NCBI GenBank assembly: GCA_905142475.1
Contig: LR990730.1
Span: 2,418,001 to 2,482,000, forward strand
Reading direction: 5' to 3'
Length of the DNA stretch: 64,000 nt
Source: Xanthomonas hydrangeae
GTDB taxonomy: Bacteria > Pseudomonadota > Gammaproteobacteria > Xanthomonadales > Xanthomonadaceae
The position numbers were made by a program, and so were the translations under genes. Numbering within the stretch: position 1 is the stretch's first letter; each line of letters starts with the position of its first letter. This document shows, piece after piece, positions 39,787 to 47,726 of the stretch. The notes below the pieces were generated by a model. The model ran no database searches. It saw only the letters and a program-made list of their open reading frames with translations, and was not told the origin of the DNA.

Positions 39787-39872
39787 GGATTCGCAACAGC
39801 GAGCATGCTGCTGCCTGCGCCAATGTCGCTTCCGCCAATTCCGAATCCCGAATCTCCAATCCCCAATCCCGG
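39774..39872. repeat. GGGATTAGGGATT inverted-repeat pair overlapping two gene ends
   Basis: The left arm (39774-39791) is GGGATTAGGGATTAGGGATT and overlaps the end of the omega-amidase gene. The right arm (39841-39871) is CCGAATCCCGAATCTCCAAT continuing into CCCCAATCCC. It lies between two convergent genes. Confidence 0.78.
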
Positions 39873-40643
39873 CTACTCAGCCAGCCGAAGTTCGTAAAGC
39901 TTCGGCCAATGCTTGCCGGTCACGAACAGGCGATCGTGCTTGGCGTCATAGGCGATGCCGTTGAGCACATCGTTGCCCGGATCCGTCAGTGTCTGGTCAT
40001 CCGGCACCAGTGCCTTCAAATCGATCCAGGCGACCACCTTGCCGCTGGCCGGGTCGATGCGTGCGATGCGCGTGGTCAACCAGACGTTGGCCAACAACTC
40101 GCCCTTCACCCATTCCAGCTCGTTGAGGTTGTCCAGTGGCCTGCCGCTGGCGGTGACCTTGAGACTGCCAACCTGTTGCAGCGTCTCCGGATCGAGGCGG
40201 CGGATGGTGGCGCTGCCATCGCTCATGTACAGGCTGCTGGCATCGCTGGTCAGCGCCCAGCCCTCGCCGGAGTACGCAAACCGCGTACGCGGCGTGAGGG
40301 TGGCCAGGTCGTAGACAAAGCCCTGCTGATTGCGCCAGGTCAGTTGAATCAGCGTGTCGCGCCAGGCCACGATGCCTTCGCCGAAGTAGGGCGGCGGTGT
40401 CGTGGCTCGCTGCAGCACGCGGCCGGTGTGCAGCTCGACCTTGCGTACGCTGGAACGGCCAAGTTCACCGGTGCTTTCGTACAGATACCCGTCCAGATAG
40501 AACAGGCCCTCGGTGAACGCGCCGGTGTCGTGCGGATAGGTCTTCACCACGGTGTAGCGCTGGGTCGGAATGGCCTCGCCGGTAATGGCCACAGACGGCA
40601 ATAGCAGGGCGGTCAACAGGGTGAGGTGAGCGGTACGCAACAT
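39873..40643 (-). CDS. Secreted glutaminyl-peptide cyclotransferase (plant-type QC)
   Basis: 256 residues. A signal peptide (about 1-20) is followed by a five-bladed beta-propeller domain typical of papaya-type QC: PHDTGAFTEGLFYLDGYLYESTG, NLNELEWVKGELLANVW and DVLNGIAYD. The enzyme turns N-terminal Gln into pyroglutamate, protecting secreted proteins. The same enzyme type has been characterised in X. campestris. The ATG at 40643 was chosen for the signal peptide. Unrelated to the zinc-dependent animal QC. Confidence 0.88.
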   Translation of the reverse strand: MLRTAHLTLLTALLLPSVAITGEAIPTQRYTVVKTYPHDTGAFTEGLFYLDGYLYESTGELGRSSVRKVELHTGRVLQRATTPPPYFGEGIVAWRDTLIQLTWRNQQGFVYDLATLTPRTRFAYSGEGWALTSDASSLYMSDGSATIRRLDPETLQQVGSLKVTASGRPLDNLNELEWVKGELLANVWLTTRIARIDPASGKVVAWIDLKALVPDDQTLTDPGNDVLNGIAYDAKHDRLFVTGKHWPKLYELRLAE

Positions 40644-40808
40644 GCCGCGATCATCCCATGCGCAAGGCGCTTTCTGCACCACCAGGCACGCCTGGCGGCA
40701 GCGGCAATCATTCGCTGAACGGTCGCCTGTGCGATGCCTGGAAGTTGTCGCGACTGCCACGCCGGCGCTGCTAGGCTCGGCGCCACGTTCATCAACCGGA
40801 ATGCCCAC

Positions 40809-41246
40809 ATGATCAAGTCGCTTTCTCTTTTCGCGCTGCTGGGCGCTGCCGCACTCGCACCGCAGGCCCAGGCTGCAGGCAACATCGACTGCAAACTGTC
40901 GTTCAATCTGGAAGGCTGGTCGGTGTTCTACAAGACCGCCAGCGGCACCGGCACCATCACCTGCGACAACGGTGCAGTGATTCCGGTCAAGATCTCCAGC
41001 AAGGGCGGCGGCCTGACGGTTGGCAAATCCAAGATCACCGGCGGCCGCGGCACCTTCAGCGGCGCCTACAGCCTCAATGATCTGCTCGGCACCTACGCGG
41101 CGGCCGAAGCGCATGCCGGCATCGTCAAATCCAGCACCGCACAGGTCGTCACCAAGGGCGACATTTCGCTGGCTCTGGCCGGAACGGGCGAGGGCGTGGA
41201 TCTGGGCGTCAATGTAGGCAACTTCGTGATCGAGCGTCGCAAGTAA
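40809..41246 (+). CDS. Small secreted protein of unknown function
   Basis: 145 residues with a signal peptide (MIKSLSLFALLGAAALAPQA) ending near AQAAG. The mature part is glycine- and serine-rich with two cysteines (NIDCKLSF, GTITCDNG) that could form a disulfide, and beta-rich predicted character. I do not recognise the family. It faces away from the QC gene. A dispersed repeat follows the stop. Confidence 0.65.
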   Translation: MIKSLSLFALLGAAALAPQAQAAGNIDCKLSFNLEGWSVFYKTASGTGTITCDNGAVIPVKISSKGGGLTVGKSKITGGRGTFSGAYSLNDLLGTYAAAEAHAGIVKSSTAQVVTKGDISLALAGTGEGVDLGVNVGNFVIERRK

Positions 41247-41335
41247 GACGCGGCGATCGCGCTGAGGGCGGCACTGAACAAGCGCATCGGACACGCACTG
41301 CTCGTAACTACGCATACCGACCATCTCGACCGGTC

Positions 41336-41433
41336 CTTGCCCGCCCACCGTCGCGGGACCTTACGCGGCATGGATGCCGCGTAAGAGCCTACACGGACGT
41401 ACTTGCGGCGTGTCCCGCGATGGTGGGCGGGCA
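41336..41433. repeat. Long inverted-repeat element, copy 2 (about 98 bp)
   Basis: Reverse-oriented copy of the 30043-30142 element. The arms CTTGCCCGCCCACCGTCGCG and the mirrored end near TGGTGGGCGGGCA enclose TTACGCGGCATGGATGCCGC, itself a palindrome. The 41247-41629 gap contains this repeat and the rluB terminator, and no gene. Confidence 0.85.
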
Positions 41434-41582
41434 GGGGCCCTGCAGCCAAGCCGCAGATGATCTTGTTGGCCGCGCTTAAAGCTGCCTCGCGTGCCGGTTC
41501 GCTGGTGCGAGCCACAGTTAATATTTTCGCGCTTACGTCGACGTATCGCGTGATTCAAGCAGACATGATCCAAGCGAAAACG

Positions 41583-41612
41583 AAAAACGGCCCTTCGCAG
41601 GGCCGTTTTTTT
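41583..41612 (-). terminator. Intrinsic terminator after rluB
   Basis: AAAAACGGCCC/GGGCCGTTTTTTT hairpin with a short loop, 18 bp downstream of the rluB stop. T runs on both strands make it usable from either side. Confidence 0.87.
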
Positions 41613-41629
41613 ATTGCACGTCTTGTAGC

Positions 41630-43258
41630 TTAGCGACCGCGATTGCCGCCACCTGGTGGCCGACGGTTGCCGCCGCCCGGGGGACGACCCCCCGCACCAC
41701 CTGGGCCACGTGGTGCGCTGCCCGGGCCACCGGGACCGCGATTACCGCCCGGTCCACGGTTGCCGCCGGGGCCGCCTGCACGTGCGCTGGTCGGGCGACC
41801 AGCTGCCGGACGTGCCGCGCCATACGGACTGAAGCCCGGGTTGGCGTGGTCGGACGGGAAGCTCGGTGCGTTGCCCGGGTGACCGTAAGGATGCTTGCGC
41901 TGACCCTGGCCTTGACCCTGCGACTGACCTTGTCCACCGCCGCCGCCAGCACCGCCACGGCCTTGACCCTGACCGCCTGCACCCGGACGCGCACCGCCCG
42001 GACCCTTCTTGGCGTACGGACGTGCCTGGCCGGTGCCGGGACCGCTGGGGCCGGCGTTGCGGTGGCCGCTTGGGCCGGTACTCACGCCATCGGGCACATA
42101 CCAGCTGCGGAACGCGGCCGGGTTGCCGTCCGGCAACGCGCGGTCGCCCTTGCCCGGTGCGCGCGGCTTGAACGGGCGCTGCTGCGACTGCCGCGCGGCG
42201 GCTTCGCCGCTGACCGTGAGACCACCCTTGAAACCGCCGGGCTTGCCGCGACCACGGCCGCCACGATCGTCGCGCGGATTGTCGAAGCGACGCAGCTCGC
42301 GGCCTTCGTCGGCACCGGAGGTCTGGCCATTGACATAGGCATTGCTGCGGCCGTCGCGCGAGACGTGCACGGTGGATTTGGCCGCACGGCGCTGGCCGAT
42401 CACCGGCTGCAGCGTCAGTGCCGACGGTGCGCCTTCTTCCAGCTTGAGTTCGGCGCGCAGGGCGTCGACCTTTTCCTGCGCCACTTCCACCGACTGCCCA
42501 CGCAGCAACTCGCGCGGCAGCGAGATCTTGCCGTAGCGACTGCGCTTGAGGCGACTGACCTGGCAGCCTTGCGACTCCCACAGACGGCGCACTTCGCGGT
42601 TGCGGCCTTCCTTGACCACCACGCGGAACCAGTCGTGCGAGTCGGTGCCGCCGATGCGCTCGATCTCGTCGAACTTGGCGCCGCCGTCTTCCAGCAGCAC
42701 GCCGCGCGACAGGCGCTCGATGATGGCGTCGGAGACCTTGTCTTCGCCTTCCGGGGCGCGCACGCGCACCACGTATTCGCGTTCGACCTCGTAGGAGGGA
42801 TGCATCATCGCGTTGGCCAGCTCGCCGTCGGTGGTCAGCAGCAGCAGGCCGGTGGTGTTGATGTCCAGGCGGCCGATGGCGATCCAGCGCGAGCCCTTCA
42901 ATGCCGGCAGCGACTCGAACACGGTCGGGCGGCCTTCGGGATCTTCGCGCGTGGTCACTTCGCCTTCGGGCTTGTTGTAGATCAGCACGCGCGAGGGCTC
43001 GGTCAGCGCGCTGGCGACGAAACTGCGGCCGTCCAGCTCGATCTTGTCGCCGCTGCGCACCGACATACCGGTCTGCGCGACGGCGCCATTGACCTTGATC
43101 AGGCCATCGGCAATGCGCTGTTCCAGCGCGCGGCGCGACCCCAGGCCGGCCTGGGCCAGCACCTTGTGCAGGCGCTCTTCCAGCTTGGGCGCTTCGGGCG
43201 CGCTGTCGCGCTTGAGGGAGAGTTTGTTCAACGACAGCTTGCGGGGGGTGTCACTCAT
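41630..43258 (-). CDS. rluB: 23S rRNA pseudouridine synthase RluB with long Gly/Arg/Pro-rich tail
   Basis: 542 residues. An S4 RNA-binding domain (about 27-75) precedes the RsuA/RluB catalytic domain with the active Asp in GRLDINTTGLLLLTTDGEL. The protein modifies 23S rRNA in the RluB position. From about residue 300 the chain is low-complexity: basic and Arg-rich, then PGGARPGAGGQGQGRGGAGG and Gln/Gly repeats, ending RPPGGGNRGR. E. coli RluB is about 290 residues, so the tail nearly doubles it. The start overlaps the end of scpB. Confidence 0.92.
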   Translation of the reverse strand: MSDTPRKLSLNKLSLKRDSAPEAPKLEERLHKVLAQAGLGSRRALEQRIADGLIKVNGAVAQTGMSVRSGDKIELDGRSFVASALTEPSRVLIYNKPEGEVTTREDPEGRPTVFESLPALKGSRWIAIGRLDINTTGLLLLTTDGELANAMMHPSYEVEREYVVRVRAPEGEDKVSDAIIERLSRGVLLEDGGAKFDEIERIGGTDSHDWFRVVVKEGRNREVRRLWESQGCQVSRLKRSRYGKISLPRELLRGQSVEVAQEKVDALRAELKLEEGAPSALTLQPVIGQRRAAKSTVHVSRDGRSNAYVNGQTSGADEGRELRRFDNPRDDRGGRGRGKPGGFKGGLTVSGEAAARQSQQRPFKPRAPGKGDRALPDGNPAAFRSWYVPDGVSTGPSGHRNAGPSGPGTGQARPYAKKGPGGARPGAGGQGQGRGGAGGGGGQGQSQGQGQGQRKHPYGHPGNAPSFPSDHANPGFSPYGAARPAAGRPTSARAGGPGGNRGPGGNRGPGGPGSAPRGPGGAGGRPPGGGNRRPPGGGNRGR

Positions 43259-44213
43259 GTGTCTGGCTCCGGCCGACGCGTTGCGGGTCGGCCTCTGGGT
43301 CGGAATCGGCTTCGTCAACAGCCACGGTCGTCGTCGCGACGGCGTTGTCTTCGTCTTCGTTCACTGCATCCGCGCGCGTACCCGGCGCGGTGTCGGGGGC
43401 GCCCTCACGGGCGTCGTCTGGGTCCAACGTGTTCTGGTCCTGCGCCGAGGCATGCTCGGAGTGTTGCGGTGTTGCGTCGATCGGGTCTTCGGCGTCGGTG
43501 GCGTTATCTGCATCGCCGGCGTCGTGTGTTCCTTCATCCAGTTCGGCATCGATGGTGTCGCCATCGGAGTCCGGGTCAGCCGCATCGGCCTCCGTCTGAC
43601 CCAGCGCTGCATCCATCGCCGCCGATGCCGGCACTGCGCCATCCAGTTGCCCGTCGCGGTCCAGCGGCAGCTGCGGTTCCAGCTCGGCGATATCCTTCAA
43701 CTCAGACAATGGCGGCAGCTCGTCCAATCGCTTGAGCCCGAAGTAATCCAGAAACCCCTTGGTGGTGCCGAACAGGGCCGGCTTGCCGGGCACGTCGCGG
43801 TGGCCCACCACGCGGATCCACTCGCGTTCTTCCAGGGCCTGGATGATGTTGCTGCTGACCGCCACGCCGCGCACCTGCTCGATCTCGCCGCGGGTGATCG
43901 GCTGGCGGTAGGCGATCAGCGCCAGGGTTTCCAGCGTGGCGCGGGTGTACTTGGTGCGGCGTTCGGTCCACAGACGGGCAACCCAGCCATGTACCTCGGC
44001 CTTGACCTGGAAGCGGAAGCCGGAGGCCACCTCGACCAGTTCCACCCCGCGCTCTGCGTAGCCCTCGCGCAGCAGTTCCAGCGCGCGCTCGACGCTGCCG
44101 GGCGGCGCCGGTTCTTCTTCCGGAAACAGCCCCTGCAGCTGCGCCAGCGTCAGCGGCTGGCTGCTCGCCAACAGGGCGGCTTCGATAATGCGGGTGATCA
44201 GCGCTTGATCCAT
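43251..44213 (-). CDS. scpB: Condensin subunit ScpB with acidic C-terminal tail
   Basis: 320 residues. The winged-helix ScpB core occupies residues 1 to about 185 (LALIAYRQPITRGEIEQVRG, LGTTKGFLDYFGL-type motif FGTTKGFLDYFGLKRLDELPPL). The last 130 residues are strongly acidic (runs of Asp, Glu, Ala, Thr). ScpB binds ScpA in the SMC complex that compacts and segregates chromosomes. The gene ends eight bases inside rluB. Confidence 0.92.
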   Translation of the reverse strand: MDQALITRIIEAALLASSQPLTLAQLQGLFPEEEPAPPGSVERALELLREGYAERGVELVEVASGFRFQVKAEVHGWVARLWTERRTKYTRATLETLALIAYRQPITRGEIEQVRGVAVSSNIIQALEEREWIRVVGHRDVPGKPALFGTTKGFLDYFGLKRLDELPPLSELKDIAELEPQLPLDRDGQLDGAVPASAAMDAALGQTEADAADPDSDGDTIDAELDEGTHDAGDADNATDAEDPIDATPQHSEHASAQDQNTLDPDDAREGAPDTAPGTRADAVNEDEDNAVATTTVAVDEADSDPEADPQRVGRSQTHE

Positions 44214-44226
44214 TCGGTGATCGGCT

Positions 44227-45132
44227 TCAGATAGGTTCGTTGGCGGCATCGCTGTCGTCGAATTCGCTGGAGAATTGCAACGGCGCATTGGTATTGCCCA
44301 ACGCCAACGACTTCACGTAGATCGGCGCCAGCGGCGCTTCCTGCACGATGTCCAGCAACTGCTCCTTGGCCAATTCGAGCAGCGCCAAAAAGGTGACCAG
44401 CACGCCGAGCTTGCCTTCTTCGGCAGTGAACAGCGATTCGAAACGGTAGAACTTGCCATCGTCCAGACGGCTCAGCACATCGCCCATGCGCTGGCGCACA
44501 CTCAGCGCCTCGCGCTTGATCGCATGGCCGGTGAACAGTTCGGCGCGCTTGAGCACGTCGTACAGCGCCATCAGCATTTCTTTCAGTTCCACCGGCGGCG
44601 GCAGCTTGACCGCTGCGCGCTCGGGCAGATGCGCCTGCACCGGCGCACTGTCGCGGCCCATGCGGGGCAGGGTGTCCAGATCCTCTGCGGCCTGTTTGAA
44701 GCGTTCGTATTCCTGCAACCGGCGTACCAACTCGGCACGCGGGTCGTTTTCCTCGCCTTCCTGGCTGGGCGGGCGCGGTAACAGCATGCGCGATTTGATC
44801 TCGGCCAGAATCGCGGCCATCACCAGATATTCGGCTGCCAGTTCGAAGCGCAGCTCCTGCATCACATTGATGTAGTCCACGTACTGCCGGGTGATCTCGG
44901 AGACGGGGATATCCAGGATGTCCAGATTCTGGCGGCGGATCAGATACAGCAGCAGATCCAGCGGGCCTTCGAAGGCATCCAGGATGACTTCCAGCGCGTC
45001 CGGCGGAATATACAGATCCTGCGGGATCTGCAGCACCGGTTGCCCATGCACCACCGCCAGCGGCATTTCCTGCTGCTGTGGCGGCGCGCTTGTGGCTGGC
45101 GGATTCGCGTCTTGCGCGAGTTCGGAATTCAT
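44227..45132 (-). CDS. scpA: Condensin subunit ScpA
   Basis: 301 residues with the kleisin core FEGPLDLLLYLIRRQNLDILDIP, YLVMAAILAEIKSRMLLP and a C-terminal winged helix. It bridges the SMC head domains. First gene of scpA-scpB-rluB. The N-terminal 30 residues are a Pro/Gln-rich extension. The smc gene is not in this window. Confidence 0.94.
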   Translation of the reverse strand: MNSELAQDANPPATSAPPQQQEMPLAVVHGQPVLQIPQDLYIPPDALEVILDAFEGPLDLLLYLIRRQNLDILDIPVSEITRQYVDYINVMQELRFELAAEYLVMAAILAEIKSRMLLPRPPSQEGEENDPRAELVRRLQEYERFKQAAEDLDTLPRMGRDSAPVQAHLPERAAVKLPPPVELKEMLMALYDVLKRAELFTGHAIKREALSVRQRMGDVLSRLDDGKFYRFESLFTAEEGKLGVLVTFLALLELAKEQLLDIVQEAPLAPIYVKSLALGNTNAPLQFSSEFDDSDAANEPI

Positions 45133-45500
45133 CAGGTCGACATCGGGTGTTGCGGTCGCCGGCCGCGGTCTGAGCCGCGCCTGCAGGGCTTTGCCTTGAG
45201 TAATTGCAATCTAATGTCGTGCCTGTGCCGGCACGATCCCACAAATCCACATACGCCAATCCACATGAAAACAGGCGCCACGTGGCATGCGGCGACGGAA
45301 CAGCGAGTAGGTCGTCTACACGGGCCGGTGGTGGGCAGCGAATCGGTCGTCGAGTGAGGCGTGGGGCCTGGGCCGACGGGCCGCTGCGTCCGGTTGCGTG
45401 TGCAGTGGTGCCAAGGGTAATGCGTGCGCGGGGGCGGTGTCCAGCGCTGACACGGCTAGAATCTCCGGCAGTGATCTTCAAGTCTTTGGCGAGGTGGCGT
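45133..45500. other. Intergenic region upstream of scpA and the YciI-like gene
   Basis: A 368-bp divergent gap. It contains a small TCGTGCC/GGCACGA hairpin near 45214 but no gene or recognised site. Promoters for scpA (minus) and the YciI-like gene (plus) must lie here. Confidence 0.4.
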
Positions 45501-45800
45501 GTGTGGTACGTAATCGAAGGGTATGACCAGGCCGATGCGCTGGTCGCGCGGCAGCAGGCGCGACCGGCGCATCTGGCACGTTTGCAGGCGCTTGCGGCGT
45601 CCGGCCGCTTGCTGGTGGCGGGCCCATGCCCGGCCATCGATGCCGAGGATCCGGGTCCGGCCGGTTTCAGCGGCAGCGTGGTCATTGCCGAATTCGAATC
45701 GCTGGAACAGGCGCGCGCCTGGGCCGATGCCGATCCATATGTGGCGGCGGACGTGTATGTGCGCACCGAGGTCCGCCCGTTCCGGCGGGTGCTGCCATGA
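45501..45800 (+). CDS. yciI: YciI-family protein
   Basis: 99 residues with the YciI pattern ([54 protein letters not shown]). The GTG at 45501 has a GAGG ribosome binding site seven bases before it and gives the canonical start. Function of the family is unclear. The stop overlaps the BolA-like ATG, a pairing (yciI-bolA) seen in many proteobacteria next to septation genes. Confidence 0.85.
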   Translation: MWYVIEGYDQADALVARQQARPAHLARLQALAASGRLLVAGPCPAIDAEDPGPAGFSGSVVIAEFESLEQARAWADADPYVAADVYVRTEVRPFRRVLP

Positions 45801-46066
45801 GCCGGGTCGAGCGGATCCGCGCCGCATTGCAGTCGGCCCTGGCGCCGAGCGAGCTGGAGGTGGTTGACGACAGCCATCGCCACGCCGGGCACGCCGGCGC
45901 GCGCGATGGGCGCGGGCATTTCAATGTGCGCGTGGTCAGTGCCGCGTTCGTTGGAAAGGCGCCGCTGGCGCGTCACCGCGCCGTGTATGCCGCAGTCGGC
46001 GAGATGATGCAGACCGATATCCACGCCTTGTCGATCGAGGCGTTTGCGCCTGGTGAGGCCGGGTAG
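45797..46066 (+). CDS. BolA-family protein
   Basis: 89 residues with the BolA signature: the conserved [11 protein letters not shown] and [20 protein letters not shown]. BolA proteins bind monothiol glutaredoxins through conserved His residues and help Fe-S cluster handling or iron sensing. ATGA overlap with the YciI gene. A dispersed repeat follows. Confidence 0.88.
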   Translation: MSRVERIRAALQSALAPSELEVVDDSHRHAGHAGARDGRGHFNVRVVSAAFVGKAPLARHRAVYAAVGEMMQTDIHALSIEAFAPGEAG

Positions 46067-46109
46067 GCGAAGCAGGGGGAGTGCTCTGCGCGCTCGCTTG
46101 ATCGCCGCC

Positions 46110-46175
46110 GTAGGAGCGCACCTGAGCGCGACGGAATTTCTCCATCGGGCTATCGCGCCCAAGGGCGCTCCTACG
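46110..46175. repeat. GTAGGAGCG inverted repeat, copy 1
   Basis: GTAGGAGCGCACCTGAGCGC and its mirrored end GGGCGCTCCTAC flank about 25 bp. This is a REP-like hairpin. A second copy is at 59758-59825. In the 486-bp gap before the LacI gene there is also a 15-bp direct repeat (TGTCACTTTGGCGCT at 46298 and 46314). Confidence 0.85.
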
Positions 46176-46449
46176 AAAGAGACGCTGGTGCGGCGAAAGA
46201 CACGCCGACAAGAGGCAGTGCAGCGGCGCCCCTGAATTTCTCGGCATCGGCGCGACGAGAGATGAGCTGCCCCAGATCAACAGCCGACCGGGCATGTTGT
46301 CACTTTGGCGCTTTGTCACTTTGGCGCTGTACAGACCTTATCGGCCCCAACTGTGATCCACGTTGTGCTTCGCTGGTGGACACGACAGTACGGGATTGTT
46401 GCGACGCAGCACAATATTTCACCTATTCATCACCTGCAGCTAGTTGATC

Positions 46450-46463
46450 TGTAAGCGTTTTCA
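46450..46463. promoter_or_regulatory. LacI-type operator O1
   Basis: TGTAAGCGTTTTCA fits the general LacI-family pattern TGTAANCGNTTNCA with a central CG. It mirrors the second site 46 bp away (centre to centre). It probably binds the LacI-type regulator encoded downstream. Confidence 0.7.
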
Positions 46464-46495
46464 TCGATGTGAAGATGGGGGTTTACGCCCTCATA

Positions 46496-46509
46496 TGAAA
46501 ACGCTTACA
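46496..46509. promoter_or_regulatory. LacI-type operator O2
   Basis: TGAAAACGCTTACA is the reverse complement of TGTAAGCGTTTTCA with no mismatch, 44 bp before the regulator start. Paired sites 46 bp apart suit autoregulation or looping. Confidence 0.72.
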
Positions 46510-46552
46510 GTCCGCGCCAGTTTTGGGAACTCGGTCGCGGAGGGCGACACGA

Positions 46553-47575
46553 ATGGCCAATGGTGCGGTCACCATCAAAGATGTCGCTCGGGAAGCACAG
46601 GTCTCCGTCGCAACGGTGTCGCGTGCGCTCAATGGGCACGATAACGTCGCCGGGCCGGTACGCCAGTTGGTGCAGGAAGTGGCTGCGCGGTTGCGCTACA
46701 GCCCGCATGCGGCGGCGCGTAGCCTCAGCAGCCGACGCACCCAGACCCTGGGCGTGGTGCTGCCGGATCTGTACGGCGAATTCTTTTCCGAACTGATCCG
46801 CGGCATCGATGGGGCGGCGCGCGCCGCCGGCCAGCACCTGCTGGTGTCCAGCTATCACGGCGACCCGGAAGCGCAGGGCAGGGCGTTGCAGTCCATGCGC
46901 GGACGCGTGGACGGCTTGCTGGTGCTGTCTCCCTACGCCGAGCAGCCGGGTTTTCTCACCGACAACCTGCCGCAGGCGCTGCCGACGGTGTTGATCAATG
47001 CGCATCTGCCCGGTGCCGATTACCCGGTACTGAGCATCGACGACCATGCCGGCGCCATGGCGATGACCGAGCATCTGCTGCGCGCCGGCCATCGACGCAT
47101 CGCCTTCATCGGCGGGCCGGTGCTCAATTTCGATGCGCGCGAACGCCTGCGCGGGTTCCGCGATGCGATCGCTGCGCATGGCGATCAAGCACAGGGTCTG
47201 GAATATCCGGGCGATTTCGACGAGGCCTCAGGTCACCGCGCCGGGTTGGCGATGCTGGCCGACGGCACGTTGCCGGATGCGGTGTTCGCCGCCAACGACA
47301 TGACCGCGCTGGGCTGCCTTTACGCATTCGCGCAGGCCGATGTCTCGGTGCCTGGCGATGTGGCCCTGGCTGGCTTCGACGATATTCCGCTGGCCCGTTT
47401 CGTCCATCCGGCACTGACCACGATGCGGGTCAGCATCGCGCACCTGGGCGGGCAGGCGATGACCCGGCTGATGCGGCTGGTCGAGCAGACCGGCGACGAC
47501 GACGGCATCCGCCAGTTGCTGACGCCCGAGCTGGTGATCCGCGCCTCCTGCGGTGCCGGCGAGCCTGGCCTCTGA
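46553..47575 (+). CDS. LacI-family transcriptional regulator
   Basis: 340 residues: an N-terminal helix-turn-helix (TIKDVAREAQVSVATVSRAL), hinge and a periplasmic-binding-protein-like sensor domain (GVVLPDLYGEFFSELIRGID, PDAVFAANDMTALG, VALAGFDDIPLA). The ATG at 46553 has a GGAGG sequence 10-14 bases before it. It probably controls the following carbohydrate genes in response to a sugar. Two LacI-type operators precede it and a third precedes the GH144-like gene. Confidence 0.93.
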   Translation: MANGAVTIKDVAREAQVSVATVSRALNGHDNVAGPVRQLVQEVAARLRYSPHAAARSLSSRRTQTLGVVLPDLYGEFFSELIRGIDGAARAAGQHLLVSSYHGDPEAQGRALQSMRGRVDGLLVLSPYAEQPGFLTDNLPQALPTVLINAHLPGADYPVLSIDDHAGAMAMTEHLLRAGHRRIAFIGGPVLNFDARERLRGFRDAIAAHGDQAQGLEYPGDFDEASGHRAGLAMLADGTLPDAVFAANDMTALGCLYAFAQADVSVPGDVALAGFDDIPLARFVHPALTTMRVSIAHLGGQAMTRLMRLVEQTGDDDGIRQLLTPELVIRASCGAGEPGL

Positions 47576-47726
47576 CTCAATTCGCTGCTGATCCATTCGG
47601 TCCTGACCTTTGTCTGGCCACTGACCTCTTCGCGGACGTTCTGTCCGCTCCCGCTGCCCCCGCAGCGGTCGTTCCTGCAAGACGCAACGCCACAACAACA
47701 CTCTGTACCGATCCCTGGAGGGACCA

